NCBI RefSeq assembly: GCF_013387495.1
Contig: NZ_JABZEE010000001.1
Coordinates: 186,001-250,000, forward strand
From: Streptomyces sp. PKU-EA00015
Lineage (GTDB): Bacteria > Actinomycetota > Actinomycetes > Streptomycetales > Streptomycetaceae
Reading direction: 5' to 3'
Length of the DNA stretch: 64,000 nt
Both the position numbers and the translations under genes were made by a program. Of this stretch, positions 35,530 through 44,198 are shown piece after piece (the first letter of the stretch is position 1; every line of letters begins with the position of its first letter). The notes below the pieces were generated by a model. That model made no database searches. It worked only from the letters and a program-made list of their open reading frames with translations, and had not been told where the DNA came from.

Positions 35530-36922
35530 CGGTGCACGGCAGGCGCTGGGCATGCTGGGCAGCCAGGTCGCATGCCTTGTGCTGTCCGCCTTCACGAGCG
35601 CGGTGATCGCCCGTTCCCTGGAGCCGGAAGGCCGAGGTGTCTACTACATGGCGGTCACCGTCGCGACCACGGCCACCGCGCTCGGACACCTCTCCGTCGA
35701 GCAGGCGCAGAGCACGTTGTGGACCGACGCGGAGCGCAGGGCTGGACTCGCAGGGAACAGTGTTCCGCTCGCCTTGGTGCTCGGGACGCTGGGCGGACTC
35801 GTCACAACGGCCTGCGTGGCAGCAATCGGTCCCGAGACGCTTCACCTCTCGGGAATTCTCATCGTTGTGGCGGCATGTATCGGCGTCCCGCTGGGGGTCG
35901 GAGTCATCTATGCCAACAACATCGTGCTTCTTCTGGGGCGGCCGCACGTCGCGAACCTGGCGGCGCTCGCCAGGTCCGTCCTGCAGTGCGGGACGCTGCT
36001 GGTGCTCGCTGCCACGAGCGGGTTGTCACCCATGTCGGTTGTCCTCGTGTGGGTCGCCACGGAGGGCGTCTCACTGCTGGTGTTCATGGCGGTGGGGGGG
36101 GCCGGAGCACGCCGACCGGACGTGGGGCTCCTGCGCAGCACCGTGGTCACCGGAATGCGGTACCACCTCGGTCCCGCATCGGTCTTCCTGCTGCTGCATG
36201 CAGACGTATTTCTCCTCGGGATTTTCACGGACGCCCGGGAAGTCGGGATCTACACGCTGGCGGCTACCCTCACCGTCTACAGCCGCCTCTTGCCCGACGT
36301 GCTCTCCCAGGTCGTCCTGAACCGGCAGTTTCAGCGCAGTGCGGCCGAATCGGCCGACGTGACCGTGCGGACCACTCGTCTGTCGGTTCTGCTGAGCCTG
36401 ATCTCGGCCCTGCTTCTGGCCGCCTGCGCGCCGGTGATGGTGCCCACCGTCTTCGGCAAAGCGTACGTGGACGCCGTGCCGCTCGTGGTGCTGCTGGCGC
36501 CGGGTGCTCTGGCTCTCGGAGCGAGCCGGCCGCCGAGCGCCTACTTGCTGCGGCTGCGCCGCGCCAGGCTGGTTGTCGTGCCGGCCGTGACCGCCCTGGC
36601 CGGCAGTATCGCCCTGAGCCTGGTGCTGATGCCGGTCCTGGGTGCGGTCGGCTGCGCGGTGGCCTCTTCCGTGTCCTATCTGATGCTGGCCGTCACGCAG
36701 ATGTGCCTGTTCGCCAAGGTGACCGGTACCCGAGCCATGGCGATGCTGCCAACATACGCGGATATGACGGCCCTCCTTGCGGCGCTTCGGCGCACGGTAC
36801 CCGGCGAACAGCCACGGTCTGCTCCAAGCCCGCTCGCCCTGCGGTCCGGAGCGCGTGCGGCTCTCCGTTCGATCACTCGGACGATGGCGCGTCGCGGGTC
36901 ATATCGGAACGCGAAGAGTTGA
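35522..36922 (+). CDS. Polysaccharide flippase (Wzx/MOP superfamily)
   Basis: 466 residues with 12-14 hydrophobic helices. The N-terminus ALGMLGSQVACLVLSAFTSA is followed by SLEPEGRGVYYMAVTV, the characteristic first loop of Wzx-like exporters. Later come YHLGPASVFLLLHADVFLLG and AREVGIYTLAATLTVYSRLLP, also typical of the family. It moves the lipid-linked repeat unit across the membrane for polymerisation by the Wzy-like protein. The GTG start overlaps the amidotransferase gene by 8 nt. The last ~60 residues are hydrophilic and Arg/Ser-rich. Confidence 0.86.
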   Translation: MADGARQALGMLGSQVACLVLSAFTSAVIARSLEPEGRGVYYMAVTVATTATALGHLSVEQAQSTLWTDAERRAGLAGNSVPLALVLGTLGGLVTTACVAAIGPETLHLSGILIVVAACIGVPLGVGVIYANNIVLLLGRPHVANLAALARSVLQCGTLLVLAATSGLSPMSVVLVWVATEGVSLLVFMAVGGAGARRPDVGLLRSTVVTGMRYHLGPASVFLLLHADVFLLGIFTDAREVGIYTLAATLTVYSRLLPDVLSQVVLNRQFQRSAAESADVTVRTTRLSVLLSLISALLLAACAPVMVPTVFGKAYVDAVPLVVLLAPGALALGASRPPSAYLLRLRRARLVVVPAVTALAGSIALSLVLMPVLGAVGCAVASSVSYLMLAVTQMCLFAKVTGTRAMAMLPTYADMTALLAALRRTVPGEQPRSAPSPLALRSGARAALRSITRTMARRGSYRNAKS

Positions 36923-36979
36923 GAGGCTGGACGACGACAGGTCGACGGCACACTGCTTCGGACCTGAACTGCTGGCTGG

Positions 36980-38233
36980 ATGGAGCTGGTATCAGTGGCT
37001 GCGAACCGCGACGACACCCTGCTATTGCCAACCCCCGAGGCTGTCATCGGGCAAGGCCTGTCCCGCGTGTGCCTGATGATCGGGCAACTGGGTCTGGGAG
37101 GAGCCGAGAAGCAACTCGTCATGCTGGCCCGCGGGCTCGCCGAGCGTGGCATCGAGACGACCGTGGTGCTGCTTTCCGAGCGGCGGGGACCACGCGAATC
37201 CGAGCTGGTGCGTTCCGGTGTACCTGTGATCAGCCTGGGATGCCGGGGAATCCGGCCCATGACCAGTCCCCGGGGGGTCGCGACGAACGCTGCGGTGTCC
37301 GCGCGGGCGTTCCTCCGGCTTGTAGCCCACCTGCGGCACACACGCCCACAGATCCTCCACGCCTTCCTGTTCCACTGCTATGTCGCGGCAGCTCCGGCGG
37401 CCCGTGTGGCGGGGGTTCCGGTGTGCCTGGCCGGACGGCGCAGTCTGGGCAACTTCAAGGAGGGGCGCCGGACCTGGCTGGCAGTGGAACGCATCGCAAC
37501 CAGCATGACGGACTTCGTCGTGGCGAATGCACACGCCGTCGCCGAAGACGCGCGGCGTCAGGAAGGCCTGCCGAAGGACAAGATCGGCGTCATCTACAAC
37601 GGAATGGAGGCGTGTGACTACCGGTCGGCCGCTCCGGCCGTGGTGGACACGTCCCTACCCGTGGTGCTCTGTGTCGCCAACCTCCGTAGGTACAAAGGGC
37701 ACCAGTACCTGTTGGACGCGGTGGGAATGGTGCAGGAGCGCGGGCTCCGATGCACGCTCGTGCTCATCGGAGAAGGCGGGGAGCGCTCCCGTCTCCAACA
37801 ACAGGCGGACCGGCTGGGCCTTGACGTACGCTTCCTCGGGCATCGCACGGATGTGGCGTCCTTCCTGGCTCGGGCCGATGTCGTGGTCCTGCCTTCGTTG
37901 CAAGAAGGTCTGAGCAACGCGGTGATGGAGGCCATGGCGGTCGGTCGGCCTGTGGTGGCGACTGCGGTGGGCGGAACCCCCGAGCTGTTGCAGGACCGTG
38001 GTGTGCTGGTGCCTCCGGCCGATGCGGAGGCGCTGGCGCGGGGTCTGCACTGGATGCTCTCCGACGACACCGCAGCCGCACGGTTTGGCGACGCGGCGCG
38101 GGAGTGGGCCCTCGAACACCTGAGCGCGAAGACCATGGTGGAGCGGCACATTGCGCTGTACCGCAAGCTGCTGGACCGTAGAGCCGCCGGGCGAGCGTCG
38201 CAGGGAAGCGATTCGGCCGGATTTCGATACTGA
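36980..38233 (+). CDS. GT4 (GT-B) glycosyltransferase
   Basis: 417 residues. N-terminal VCLMIGQLGLGGAEKQLVML (glycine-rich acceptor loop) and ILHAFLFHCYVAAAPAARVA. Donor domain VVLCVANLRRYKGHQYLLDA, IGEGGERSRLQQQADRLGL, FLARADVVVLPSLQEGLSNA, with E-x7-E spanning EGLSNAVMEAMAV. It is the last gene of the amidotransferase-flippase unit and probably adds a sugar to the repeat. The SD is weak. The C-terminus ends before an IS701-type scar. Confidence 0.89.
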   Translation: MELVSVAANRDDTLLLPTPEAVIGQGLSRVCLMIGQLGLGGAEKQLVMLARGLAERGIETTVVLLSERRGPRESELVRSGVPVISLGCRGIRPMTSPRGVATNAAVSARAFLRLVAHLRHTRPQILHAFLFHCYVAAAPAARVAGVPVCLAGRRSLGNFKEGRRTWLAVERIATSMTDFVVANAHAVAEDARRQEGLPKDKIGVIYNGMEACDYRSAAPAVVDTSLPVVLCVANLRRYKGHQYLLDAVGMVQERGLRCTLVLIGEGGERSRLQQQADRLGLDVRFLGHRTDVASFLARADVVVLPSLQEGLSNAVMEAMAVGRPVVATAVGGTPELLQDRGVLVPPADAEALARGLHWMLSDDTAAARFGDAAREWALEHLSAKTMVERHIALYRKLLDRRAAGRASQGSDSAGFRY

Positions 38234-38449
38234 GTGAGCTGAACCAGATTTCGTAGCGGCCCTGAAGCCAGGCGTGATAGCCATCGGCCGATGGGAGAAC
38301 ACAGGTCCCTGGCCGCCTGCTGGGACACGTCGGAGGCGGCCAGGCGGCGGGAACTGTGCCGCATCCCCGACGGCGAACATCACCGCCCTGAGGTCGGGCC
38401 AAAGCCCCTGCTCCGCTACCGTGTCCGACCGCTGTCCTTACGAGAGCAC

Positions 38450-38788
38450 GTACTGGCCGCGGGCCGTCACCAGCGCCGGATCGTGACTGGCGCATGGGCT
38501 CGAGAGCGGCGATGAGCTCGCACTTCGTGCTCCTGCGGATCCGTCTCGCCGACCGTCGCCCGAAGCCGGCCGCGGACGGGACGATCCCGCTGGTCCGGCT
38601 GATCGCCCAGTGGGCCGAGGACGAGCCGGAGCCGGTGAAGTACTGGATCTCCAACCTTCCAGGGCCTGACCTCTACCAGGCCCTGGGCCTCCTCCGATAC
38701 CTCATCGCCACCTGGACCGCACCTGCCCCACCTGCCAACAGACCGTGCCATGGCAGCGTTACGACACCACCTGACAAAGTACTACTAG
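38450..38788 (+). mobile_element. IS701-family transposase remnant
   Basis: The plus strand encodes MSSHFVLLRIRLADRRP, PLVRLIAQWAEDEPEPVKYW and ISNLP, the conserved core of IS701-type transposases. This runs directly into LYQALGLLRYLIATWT, the C-terminal region. The stretch normally between them, with the last catalytic Glu, is missing, and the N-terminal half is absent. Near the end the characteristic CPTCQQTVPWQR is in a different frame. So it is a dead, internally deleted fragment. Flanks 38234-38450 and 38789-38890 contain nothing supportable, and no terminal inverted repeats were found. Confidence 0.6.
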
Positions 38789-38894
38789 GCGGACGCCGCC
38801 GGCGCAGTGCTCTCCGGACGCGCAGCCGGCATGCCCAAGACGGTTGATGGCGCCGGTCGGCGGCCAGCACGGTCGCTTCGCCGTCGGCAATGCG

Positions 38895-39785
38895 TCACGC
38901 CGATGCCGTGACCGGGCGGCAGTCGGCCGACGGTGCCGGGACGCCAGGATCGGTCTTCGAGACGAACACGTACTCGTTGCAGCCCAGGCCACCTCCGCAG
39001 GTCTTGAGGTGGCGGAGCTCGAACCCGTAGCGCCGCCCCACACGGAAGACCTCCTCCGGAGCTGCGACTTCAAATGGATAGCCGCCGACCCAGTCGATGA
39101 GGTCGTAATGGGCGGACATGCCGCGTGCACGCCGCGGTCGGCCGTCAGCGGTCGCTCGTCCGGGCCTGGGGGAACGCACCAGCGCGAGCGCACGTCCGGG
39201 AGCGGTGAGATACATCTTGCTGCCGGCGACCAACATACTGCGCGTCAACGAGCCGGAGGAGTTGTACTTTTGCTTGATCCGCCTCCACAAGCGGCTCTGC
39301 AGGCCTTGGTCGTTGTAGACCGAGACGTACATCAGCCCTCCAGGAGCAACCATACGACAGGTGGTGTCCAGGGCTTCCCACAGAGCACCCGTGTGGTGGA
39401 GCACTCCCCACGAGTAGACGATGTCGAACTGGCCCAGGCGAGAGACCAGGGACGGATCCAGAATCGACCCCTGTTCGACCTTCCAGTCGCTGTCGGGTGC
39501 GTACTGTTCCCGCAACTGCAGGGTGGTGGCCACCGCGTCCGGGTCGTAGTCGAAGGAGTGCACCTTGGCGCCGAGCCGGACCGCGGCCAGCGAGAACAGC
39601 CCGCTGCCGCAGCCGATGTCCACAAACGTACGGCCCTTGAGGTCATCGGTAACACCGAGGGCCAACGCGAGGGACTCCCGGGCGGCGGTAATACGGTCCT
39701 CATCGACCAGCCTGCTGAAGTTCTGCCAGTTGCGGCCGAAGGCAAAGCGCTTACCTCGCTCCACCTCGCTGGTGCAGTCGGTCAC
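38895..39785 (-). CDS. Class I SAM-dependent methyltransferase
   Basis: 296 residues, GTG start with AAGGAG 8 nt upstream. N-terminal RFAFGRNWQNFSRLVDEDRI is typical of polysaccharide-locus methyltransferases. SAM motif I is TFVDIGCGSGLFSLAAVRLG; the acidic strand-2 end is VHSFDYDPDAV; FDIVYSWGVLHHTGALWEAL follows. The C-terminal DLIDWVGGYPFEVAAPEEVF and CGGGLGCNEYVFV are also conserved. It likely methylates a sugar hydroxyl. It lies between the IS701 scar and the low-GC methyltransferase. Confidence 0.86.
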   Translation of the reverse strand: MTDCTSEVERGKRFAFGRNWQNFSRLVDEDRITAARESLALALGVTDDLKGRTFVDIGCGSGLFSLAAVRLGAKVHSFDYDPDAVATTLQLREQYAPDSDWKVEQGSILDPSLVSRLGQFDIVYSWGVLHHTGALWEALDTTCRMVAPGGLMYVSVYNDQGLQSRLWRRIKQKYNSSGSLTRSMLVAGSKMYLTAPGRALALVRSPRPGRATADGRPRRARGMSAHYDLIDWVGGYPFEVAAPEEVFRVGRRYGFELRHLKTCGGGLGCNEYVFVSKTDPGVPAPSADCRPVTASA

Positions 39786-40045
39786 CTGGTGTCTCCTTCC
39801 GCTGTGCTTATCTATCGCGTCCTAACGCGGATATATCAGATGTTCGGGGAGAATAAGACCGATCTGCGGCTGCAGTCGGGAAAATCGATCGAATGGTCGA
39901 GCTTTCGGCATCCGATCGCGGGTTTGGTGAAATGGCTGGCTCCGCCGCGCCGGACGTCGCGGATCGCAGCCGACCCGCAGCCAGGGCAGATACTGCACTG
40001 TCGACGAAGTTGGCGTCTGCCGGTCCTTCGCCACAACGGCTCGCT

Positions 40046-40897
40046 CTATTTTTCGAATACTAGGGTAACGGACGACACGTGTCGCAGCATGCAAAATGTG
40101 ATCCAGTCCATCACGGCTCGCCTGGAGCGGCGATACGACTTCAAGCTCTTTCCACCGACAACGGCAGCGATCTTCTGTTGGTACAGCTCCTGTGTATACC
40201 GGTAGGAAATTTTCATATCGACATGCTTCGCTTCATTCACGAACTCCTGAAAATATCGGTACGTCGTACCAAGGTGCAGGTACGTTGAGATGCGTTCGGC
40301 GGTTTCCCTGATGTTTCCCGTTCTACCATTTCCCACCCCAAGCCGACTCCACATACAGGCCATTGCAGCACGTTGCTCATATCCCCGAACTCGATGAATC
40401 AACGGCATGAGTACGTGTCCGTCGCAGAGTGCGTTCCTCAGCGGGAACACATGTACCGAGCACCCGCCCGGCGCAAGTACACGGCTGAGCTGCATCATGA
40501 ATGGCGGAAGCCTGACGACGTGCTCCAAGACCTGGTTCGAGACCACGAGGTCGAAACTCTGATCCGGGTACGGCCATGCCTCATGTTGTGAGATGGATTG
40601 CACACGGTCGTTCCACGGGACGATCGGCAGTAGGCTTTGCAGACGATCCACAGTCGAGACGGGAAACTCGGATCGATTCGATGAGGAGTCGATCACGTCA
40701 AATCCGTGCACCTCGACGGCGACCCCCGGATTGAGGGCGGTCAGCCCTGCTTGGAGAAAAGCCATTAGGTGACCCTCACCACAGCCCACATCCAGCACTC
40801 GCACAGTGTCGCGCTCAGCCTTGCTGGACAGTTCGGTATTCACCGCAGCCAGTAGGTGCTGATGCGTGAGACTCCTCGGTTCAAGTGGAACGCCCAT
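40046..40897 (-). CDS. Class I SAM-dependent methyltransferase with atypical base composition
   Basis: 283 residues from the ATG at 40897. The frame is open to 41203, but the upstream part has non-coding-like codon use. SAM motif I is VRVLDVGCGEGHLMAFLQAG, followed by FDLVVSNQVLEHVVRLPPFM and VLAPGGCSVHVFPLRNALCD. The segment MWSRLGVGNGRTGNIRETAE aligns with WARLGIRNSF of the methyltransferase at 32.6 kb. Third codon positions are far less GC-rich than elsewhere, with many A/T-ending codons, and it sits next to two IS scars, so recent acquisition is likely. Region 39786-40045 holds no gene. Confidence 0.8.
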   Translation of the reverse strand: MGVPLEPRSLTHQHLLAAVNTELSSKAERDTVRVLDVGCGEGHLMAFLQAGLTALNPGVAVEVHGFDVIDSSSNRSEFPVSTVDRLQSLLPIVPWNDRVQSISQHEAWPYPDQSFDLVVSNQVLEHVVRLPPFMMQLSRVLAPGGCSVHVFPLRNALCDGHVLMPLIHRVRGYEQRAAMACMWSRLGVGNGRTGNIRETAERISTYLHLGTTYRYFQEFVNEAKHVDMKISYRYTQELYQQKIAAVVGGKSLKSYRRSRRAVMDWITFCMLRHVSSVTLVFEK

Positions 40898-41229
40898 AGC
40901 TGGTGACCATACATCCGCCACTGTGAGCGCGAGAGTACGACGCTCCCAGCATGCCGGTATTTCAGATACCACCACGAGTCCTGCCAGAGCTCGAGTACCG
41001 CATCGCCGCAACTTCTTCCAGGGCGTTACCTGTACGAAATTCGGCTCCGTCGCACTTCGGTGGTGACGACTGATGACGTCAGCCGAGAAGGATTCGATGT
41101 CGGGACGAGAAGGGAGCTCCGCGGGTGAAGGCGTGCAGGCGGAGTAAATCGGCGACCGCGCGTCAGCGATCCAGGTGGCCAACTGGCGCGGCATGGCTGT
41201 CAACGGGGGTGAGCAGGGCGTCGACGTAG

Positions 41230-41480
41230 CGCACGAGGCCGGGCAAGGCCGACGAGGCCCTCAACGAATCCGGGATCGACAACTGGGCGGAAGGGAAGGG
41301 CCCTCAGGCACCGGCGGCACGGTGCGTGTCCCCTGTCGCGGTCGGCGGGACGCCCTTGAGCAGACCGTCACCACCCTCAAGTTCTGGAGACTCCTCCGCA
41401 AGCTCCCGTGCTCAACCACCCGGGTCACGAACCTCGTCCAAGCCATCCTCAGCCTTCATCCCGCCAGCACCAGACCGAGG
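41230..41480 (+). mobile_element. IS5-like transposase C-terminal scar
   Basis: From about 41.36 to 41.46 kb one plus-strand frame reads TTLKFWRLLRKLPCSTTRVT and NLVQAILSLHPAST, which matches the ending of streptomycete IS5-type DDE transposases. Upstream 41.23-41.33 kb may hold more of it in other frames (GKADEALNESGIDNWAEGKG). There is no intact transposase and no inverted repeats. Confidence 0.4.
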
Positions 41481-41502
41481 ATGAAAAAGCTCACTGTATG
41501 CC

Positions 41503-42090
41503 TCAGCGTGCCAATACCACGGACGCGATCCGGTCAACCGACTCCTCGATCCTCCGGAAAACCTCCCGCACCTCCGGGGGACTCGCGCCGAGAGGATCGG
41601 CCACATCGTCGTCGCTCACGTCCGCCCCGGCCGAACCGCGGCGAGCCGCCGCCCCCTTCACAAGCGCAGTGAACCGCACCGCCGGGTCCACCAGACCTGC
41701 GGCGTCCTCGGCCTGCACCAGCCGCGCGAACTCGCGCAGGCTGAAGGCCCGGGACAACGCCCGCACGGGAGAAAGCCGTACAGCCGCCTCGCGATGTTCG
41801 GTGGCGGCTCCGAGAACGAGATCGGCACTCTCGACCAACCCTGCGGTCAATCGGCGGGTGACCGTACCCGGCGGGTCCACAGCCGTTCCGAGGAGGGACG
41901 CGGCGGTGCCCGCGACCGGGATCCCCGGGGCCGCAGCCGTGCCCGCGCTGCTCACGTGGATCGCCTCCAGCAGGGGAGCCAGGCGTTGTCTCAGAAGGCA
42001 CTCGGCGACGGGTGACCGATAGAGGTTGCCCGTGCAGACGGTGAGTACTCGAAACGCCTGGTGCGCCACGGAGAGGGATGAGTCAGACAT
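41503..42090 (-). CDS. Low-molecular-weight protein-tyrosine phosphatase (Wzb-like)
   Basis: 195 residues from the ATG at 42090; an in-frame GTG at 42105 is an alternative. The catalytic P-loop is VLTVCTGNLYRSPVAECLLR (C-x5-R-S, with NLYRS instead of the usual NICRS). The general-acid region is DVADPLGASPPEVREVFRRI (D-P motif). Longer than the ~150-residue family norm because of an insertion around HREAAVRLSPVRALSRAF. It is the expected partner of the BY-kinase at 22.3 kb and would reset its tyrosine cluster. Confidence 0.88.
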   Translation of the reverse strand: MSDSSLSVAHQAFRVLTVCTGNLYRSPVAECLLRQRLAPLLEAIHVSSAGTAAAPGIPVAGTAASLLGTAVDPPGTVTRRLTAGLVESADLVLGAATEHREAAVRLSPVRALSRAFSLREFARLVQAEDAAGLVDPAVRFTALVKGAAARRGSAGADVSDDDVADPLGASPPEVREVFRRIEESVDRIASVVLAR

Positions 42091-42145
42091 GACGCCAGTA
42101 TCCACCCAGAAGCCTCATGGCCCGCCCCCAGCGCCGACGAGGCAC

Positions 42146-43975
42146 TCAGGTCGCGGGGCAGGGCGAGGCACGGTGCACCGTGGCCTTCAGGGGGCGGGGC
42201 AGCGGCTGGTGCAGCACCGTGGGCGACCGGTCGGTCGGAGGCTCCAGCAGGCGCAGCGTCACCATACGGCTGCCACCCGCAGGGACTTCCACATCGAGCG
42301 TGTACACCGGGTGGCCGCGTTCGAGGCCGGATGACAGCAGAGCGGGCCTGCCGTCCACAGTCGCCTCCTCGAGCCTCGCTCCGGAGGTCGCGTAGTAGGA
42401 CACCAGCAGCCTGTTGTCACCCTTGCGCGTCGCGTAGGGGGGCTTGTCCATGCGGTGAGTGACATAGGGGGGAAGTCCGGAGGACGGCGCACGGTTGGTG
42501 AGCACTGCCTTCACGGTAACCTCGCGGCCCGCGGCGGTGCACCGGCCGGAGTGCCAGTCCAGGGTGCGGTCCAGGTAGTAGTCCAGTTTGGTGCCGGCGG
42601 CGTTGTTGACCACCAGTCCCGCATAGGGCTCCGGCCCGTGCGGCAGGGAGCCGCCGACGGGCCGTGACTCCAGTTCCCGCTGCTCGTCGGGGCGGGTGCT
42701 CCAGGCGTTGATCTGCCCGTTGCCCAGCACCTCGTACAGGGCTGTCAGCAGTCTGGGCCGAAGCCGCGGGTCCTCGGCCGCGGTCAGCAATCGCCCCGCG
42801 GCGGCCCGTGCCACCTCGAGGAGGAATGCCTTGCGCTGCAGCGGGTCCGCGTACGTCACGTAGTTGGTGCGCTCGCTGATCTCCACGACGGTGTCCGCTG
42901 AGACCACCGTTCCGTCGCTGGTACGCGCCGGCCCGGAGGCCGCCAGCAGGCGGGCGAGGACGGCCGGATCCACGGAAAGTACGCCATCGACACGCTCGCC
43001 GCTTCTTTCCAGCCAGGCGGCCGACCAGATGCGCGCCGCGTAGGGGAAGTGCGGGCTCATGTTGGAGTTGGGCCATGAGTTCACCGGGTCGGCCACTGCG
43101 TACATCGCGTTGAACTCGGCACCGAGGTCGACCTTCGGCCGGGCGGTCACCATCTCACCGTCGTGCCCGAAGCTCGTCAGTACCAGCGCCCCCTTGTCGG
43201 CCGTCAACATGGCGTGGGCACCTGGCATTCCGCCGGTTCCTCGGGCTTCCGCGGGGTTCTGGAACACCAAGAAGTAACGCCGCGGACCGTACTCCCCCAG
43301 CATCGCCGGCAGGAGCCGGGCTCCGGTTGCGGCGTCGTCCACGAGGGGCACAATCCGGTCCAGCCCCTCGAGCAGGCGCGCCCGGGCCTCGTCCGTGGCG
43401 GGCAGCCAGGTCCGGCGCGGCAGTCCGCGCGTCTCGGCACGAACTGCGACGACCGTGCGCGATGCCTCCTCAAGAGCCGGCGCGGCCCTGCGCAGCGCGG
43501 AGAGATTGAGGTGGCCGCCGTCGGCGCCAGGACCTTCGGTGAGGTTGCCGGCCGTTTGTACGACCGCCGGCAGGACCCCGCCGGTCAGCCGGTCGAGGGC
43601 ATCCGCCGTCCCGCGCACGGTCTGGAAAGGACCCCCGAGCACGGGGATATGCGCGGCCACGAACCACGCCGGCCCGGTGGTCAGCCGCCGTGCCCGATCC
43701 GCGTGCGCCGCGGCGGACCGGGCAGGCAATTCGGCCCGGGCCCAGCGGCCCCCGACGTCTCCCGCGGTCGCTTCCTGCGGGGACGCCGTCACCGCGTTCC
43801 GCAGCGACTCCAAGTCGCTTTGCGCGGCAAGCAGCTCGCTGCGGGCGTACAGACCCGTGACCAGCACCCAACCCGCACCGGCGACGAGGAAGGCTGCCGC
43901 CCCCCAGATAAACAGCTTCGTCCGACGGATGGATGCCATGAAGGCGGCCGGGTTGATGCGAGGTTTTGACGGCAT
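42146..43975 (-). CDS. DUF4012-family membrane-anchored protein
   Basis: 609 residues. One N-terminal TM helix (LFIWGAAAFLVAGAGWVLV) after a short basic segment, then a large extracytoplasmic domain. Family features include GPFQTVRGTADALDRLTGGV, RYFLVFQNPAEARGTGGMPG, NSNMSPHFPYAARIWSAAW and VDGVLSVDPAVLARLLAASG. DUF4012 genes sit in many actinobacterial polysaccharide loci; the biochemical role is not known to me, though a part in polymer assembly or attachment at the cell surface is a fair inference. Start ATG with GAGAG upstream. The phosphatase gene lies 55 bp downstream on the same strand. Confidence 0.87.
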   Translation of the reverse strand: MPSKPRINPAAFMASIRRTKLFIWGAAAFLVAGAGWVLVTGLYARSELLAAQSDLESLRNAVTASPQEATAGDVGGRWARAELPARSAAAHADRARRLTTGPAWFVAAHIPVLGGPFQTVRGTADALDRLTGGVLPAVVQTAGNLTEGPGADGGHLNLSALRRAAPALEEASRTVVAVRAETRGLPRRTWLPATDEARARLLEGLDRIVPLVDDAATGARLLPAMLGEYGPRRYFLVFQNPAEARGTGGMPGAHAMLTADKGALVLTSFGHDGEMVTARPKVDLGAEFNAMYAVADPVNSWPNSNMSPHFPYAARIWSAAWLERSGERVDGVLSVDPAVLARLLAASGPARTSDGTVVSADTVVEISERTNYVTYADPLQRKAFLLEVARAAAGRLLTAAEDPRLRPRLLTALYEVLGNGQINAWSTRPDEQRELESRPVGGSLPHGPEPYAGLVVNNAAGTKLDYYLDRTLDWHSGRCTAAGREVTVKAVLTNRAPSSGLPPYVTHRMDKPPYATRKGDNRLLVSYYATSGARLEEATVDGRPALLSSGLERGHPVYTLDVEVPAGGSRMVTLRLLEPPTDRSPTVLHQPLPRPLKATVHRASPCPAT

Positions 43976-43985
43976 CGTCGGTCTC

Positions 43986-44198
43986 TCAACCGCATCCGGT
44001 GCGGACACGTCGGCAGTTGGCGACCAACCGCGAGGCGCCGCCGAGGAGCAGACCGCCTGCCGCGGCAGCCAAAGCGGCCGGGGCGCCCGAGGCATCGGGG
44101 TGTGCCGGCCTGCGGCCCTCCTCACCGTGGCCGGAGGATACGCCGCCGTGGCCCGCGGCGGCGGCAAGGGGCACCCGCCATCCAAAAAGTCCAGGCAT
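43986..44198 (-). CDS. Short protein, collapsed paralogue of the LAxTG surface protein
   Basis: 70 residues, ATG with a perfect AAGGAG site. The N-terminus MPGLFGWRVPLAAAAG matches MPRRSGWRVALAAS of the surface protein at 46.3-47.3 kb. The C-terminus ALAAAAGGLLLGGASRLV followed by Arg residues matches its sorting-signal helix. The whole middle is absent, and the LAKTG motif is replaced by DASGAP, so it could not be a sortase substrate. The upstream DNA is also related (see findings). It stops 11 bp before the DUF4012 start and is therefore the first gene of that transcript; it may survive as a small membrane peptide or be dead. Confidence 0.55.
   Translation of the reverse strand: MPGLFGWRVPLAAAAGHGGVSSGHGEEGRRPAHPDASGAPAALAAAAGGLLLGGASRLVANCRRVRTGCG

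Noticed and set aside
40898..41203. N-terminal extension of the low-GC methyltransferase to 385 residues
   Set aside because: Codon use in the extension is unlike coding DNA even for this gene, and the methyltransferase fold is complete from the downstream ATG.
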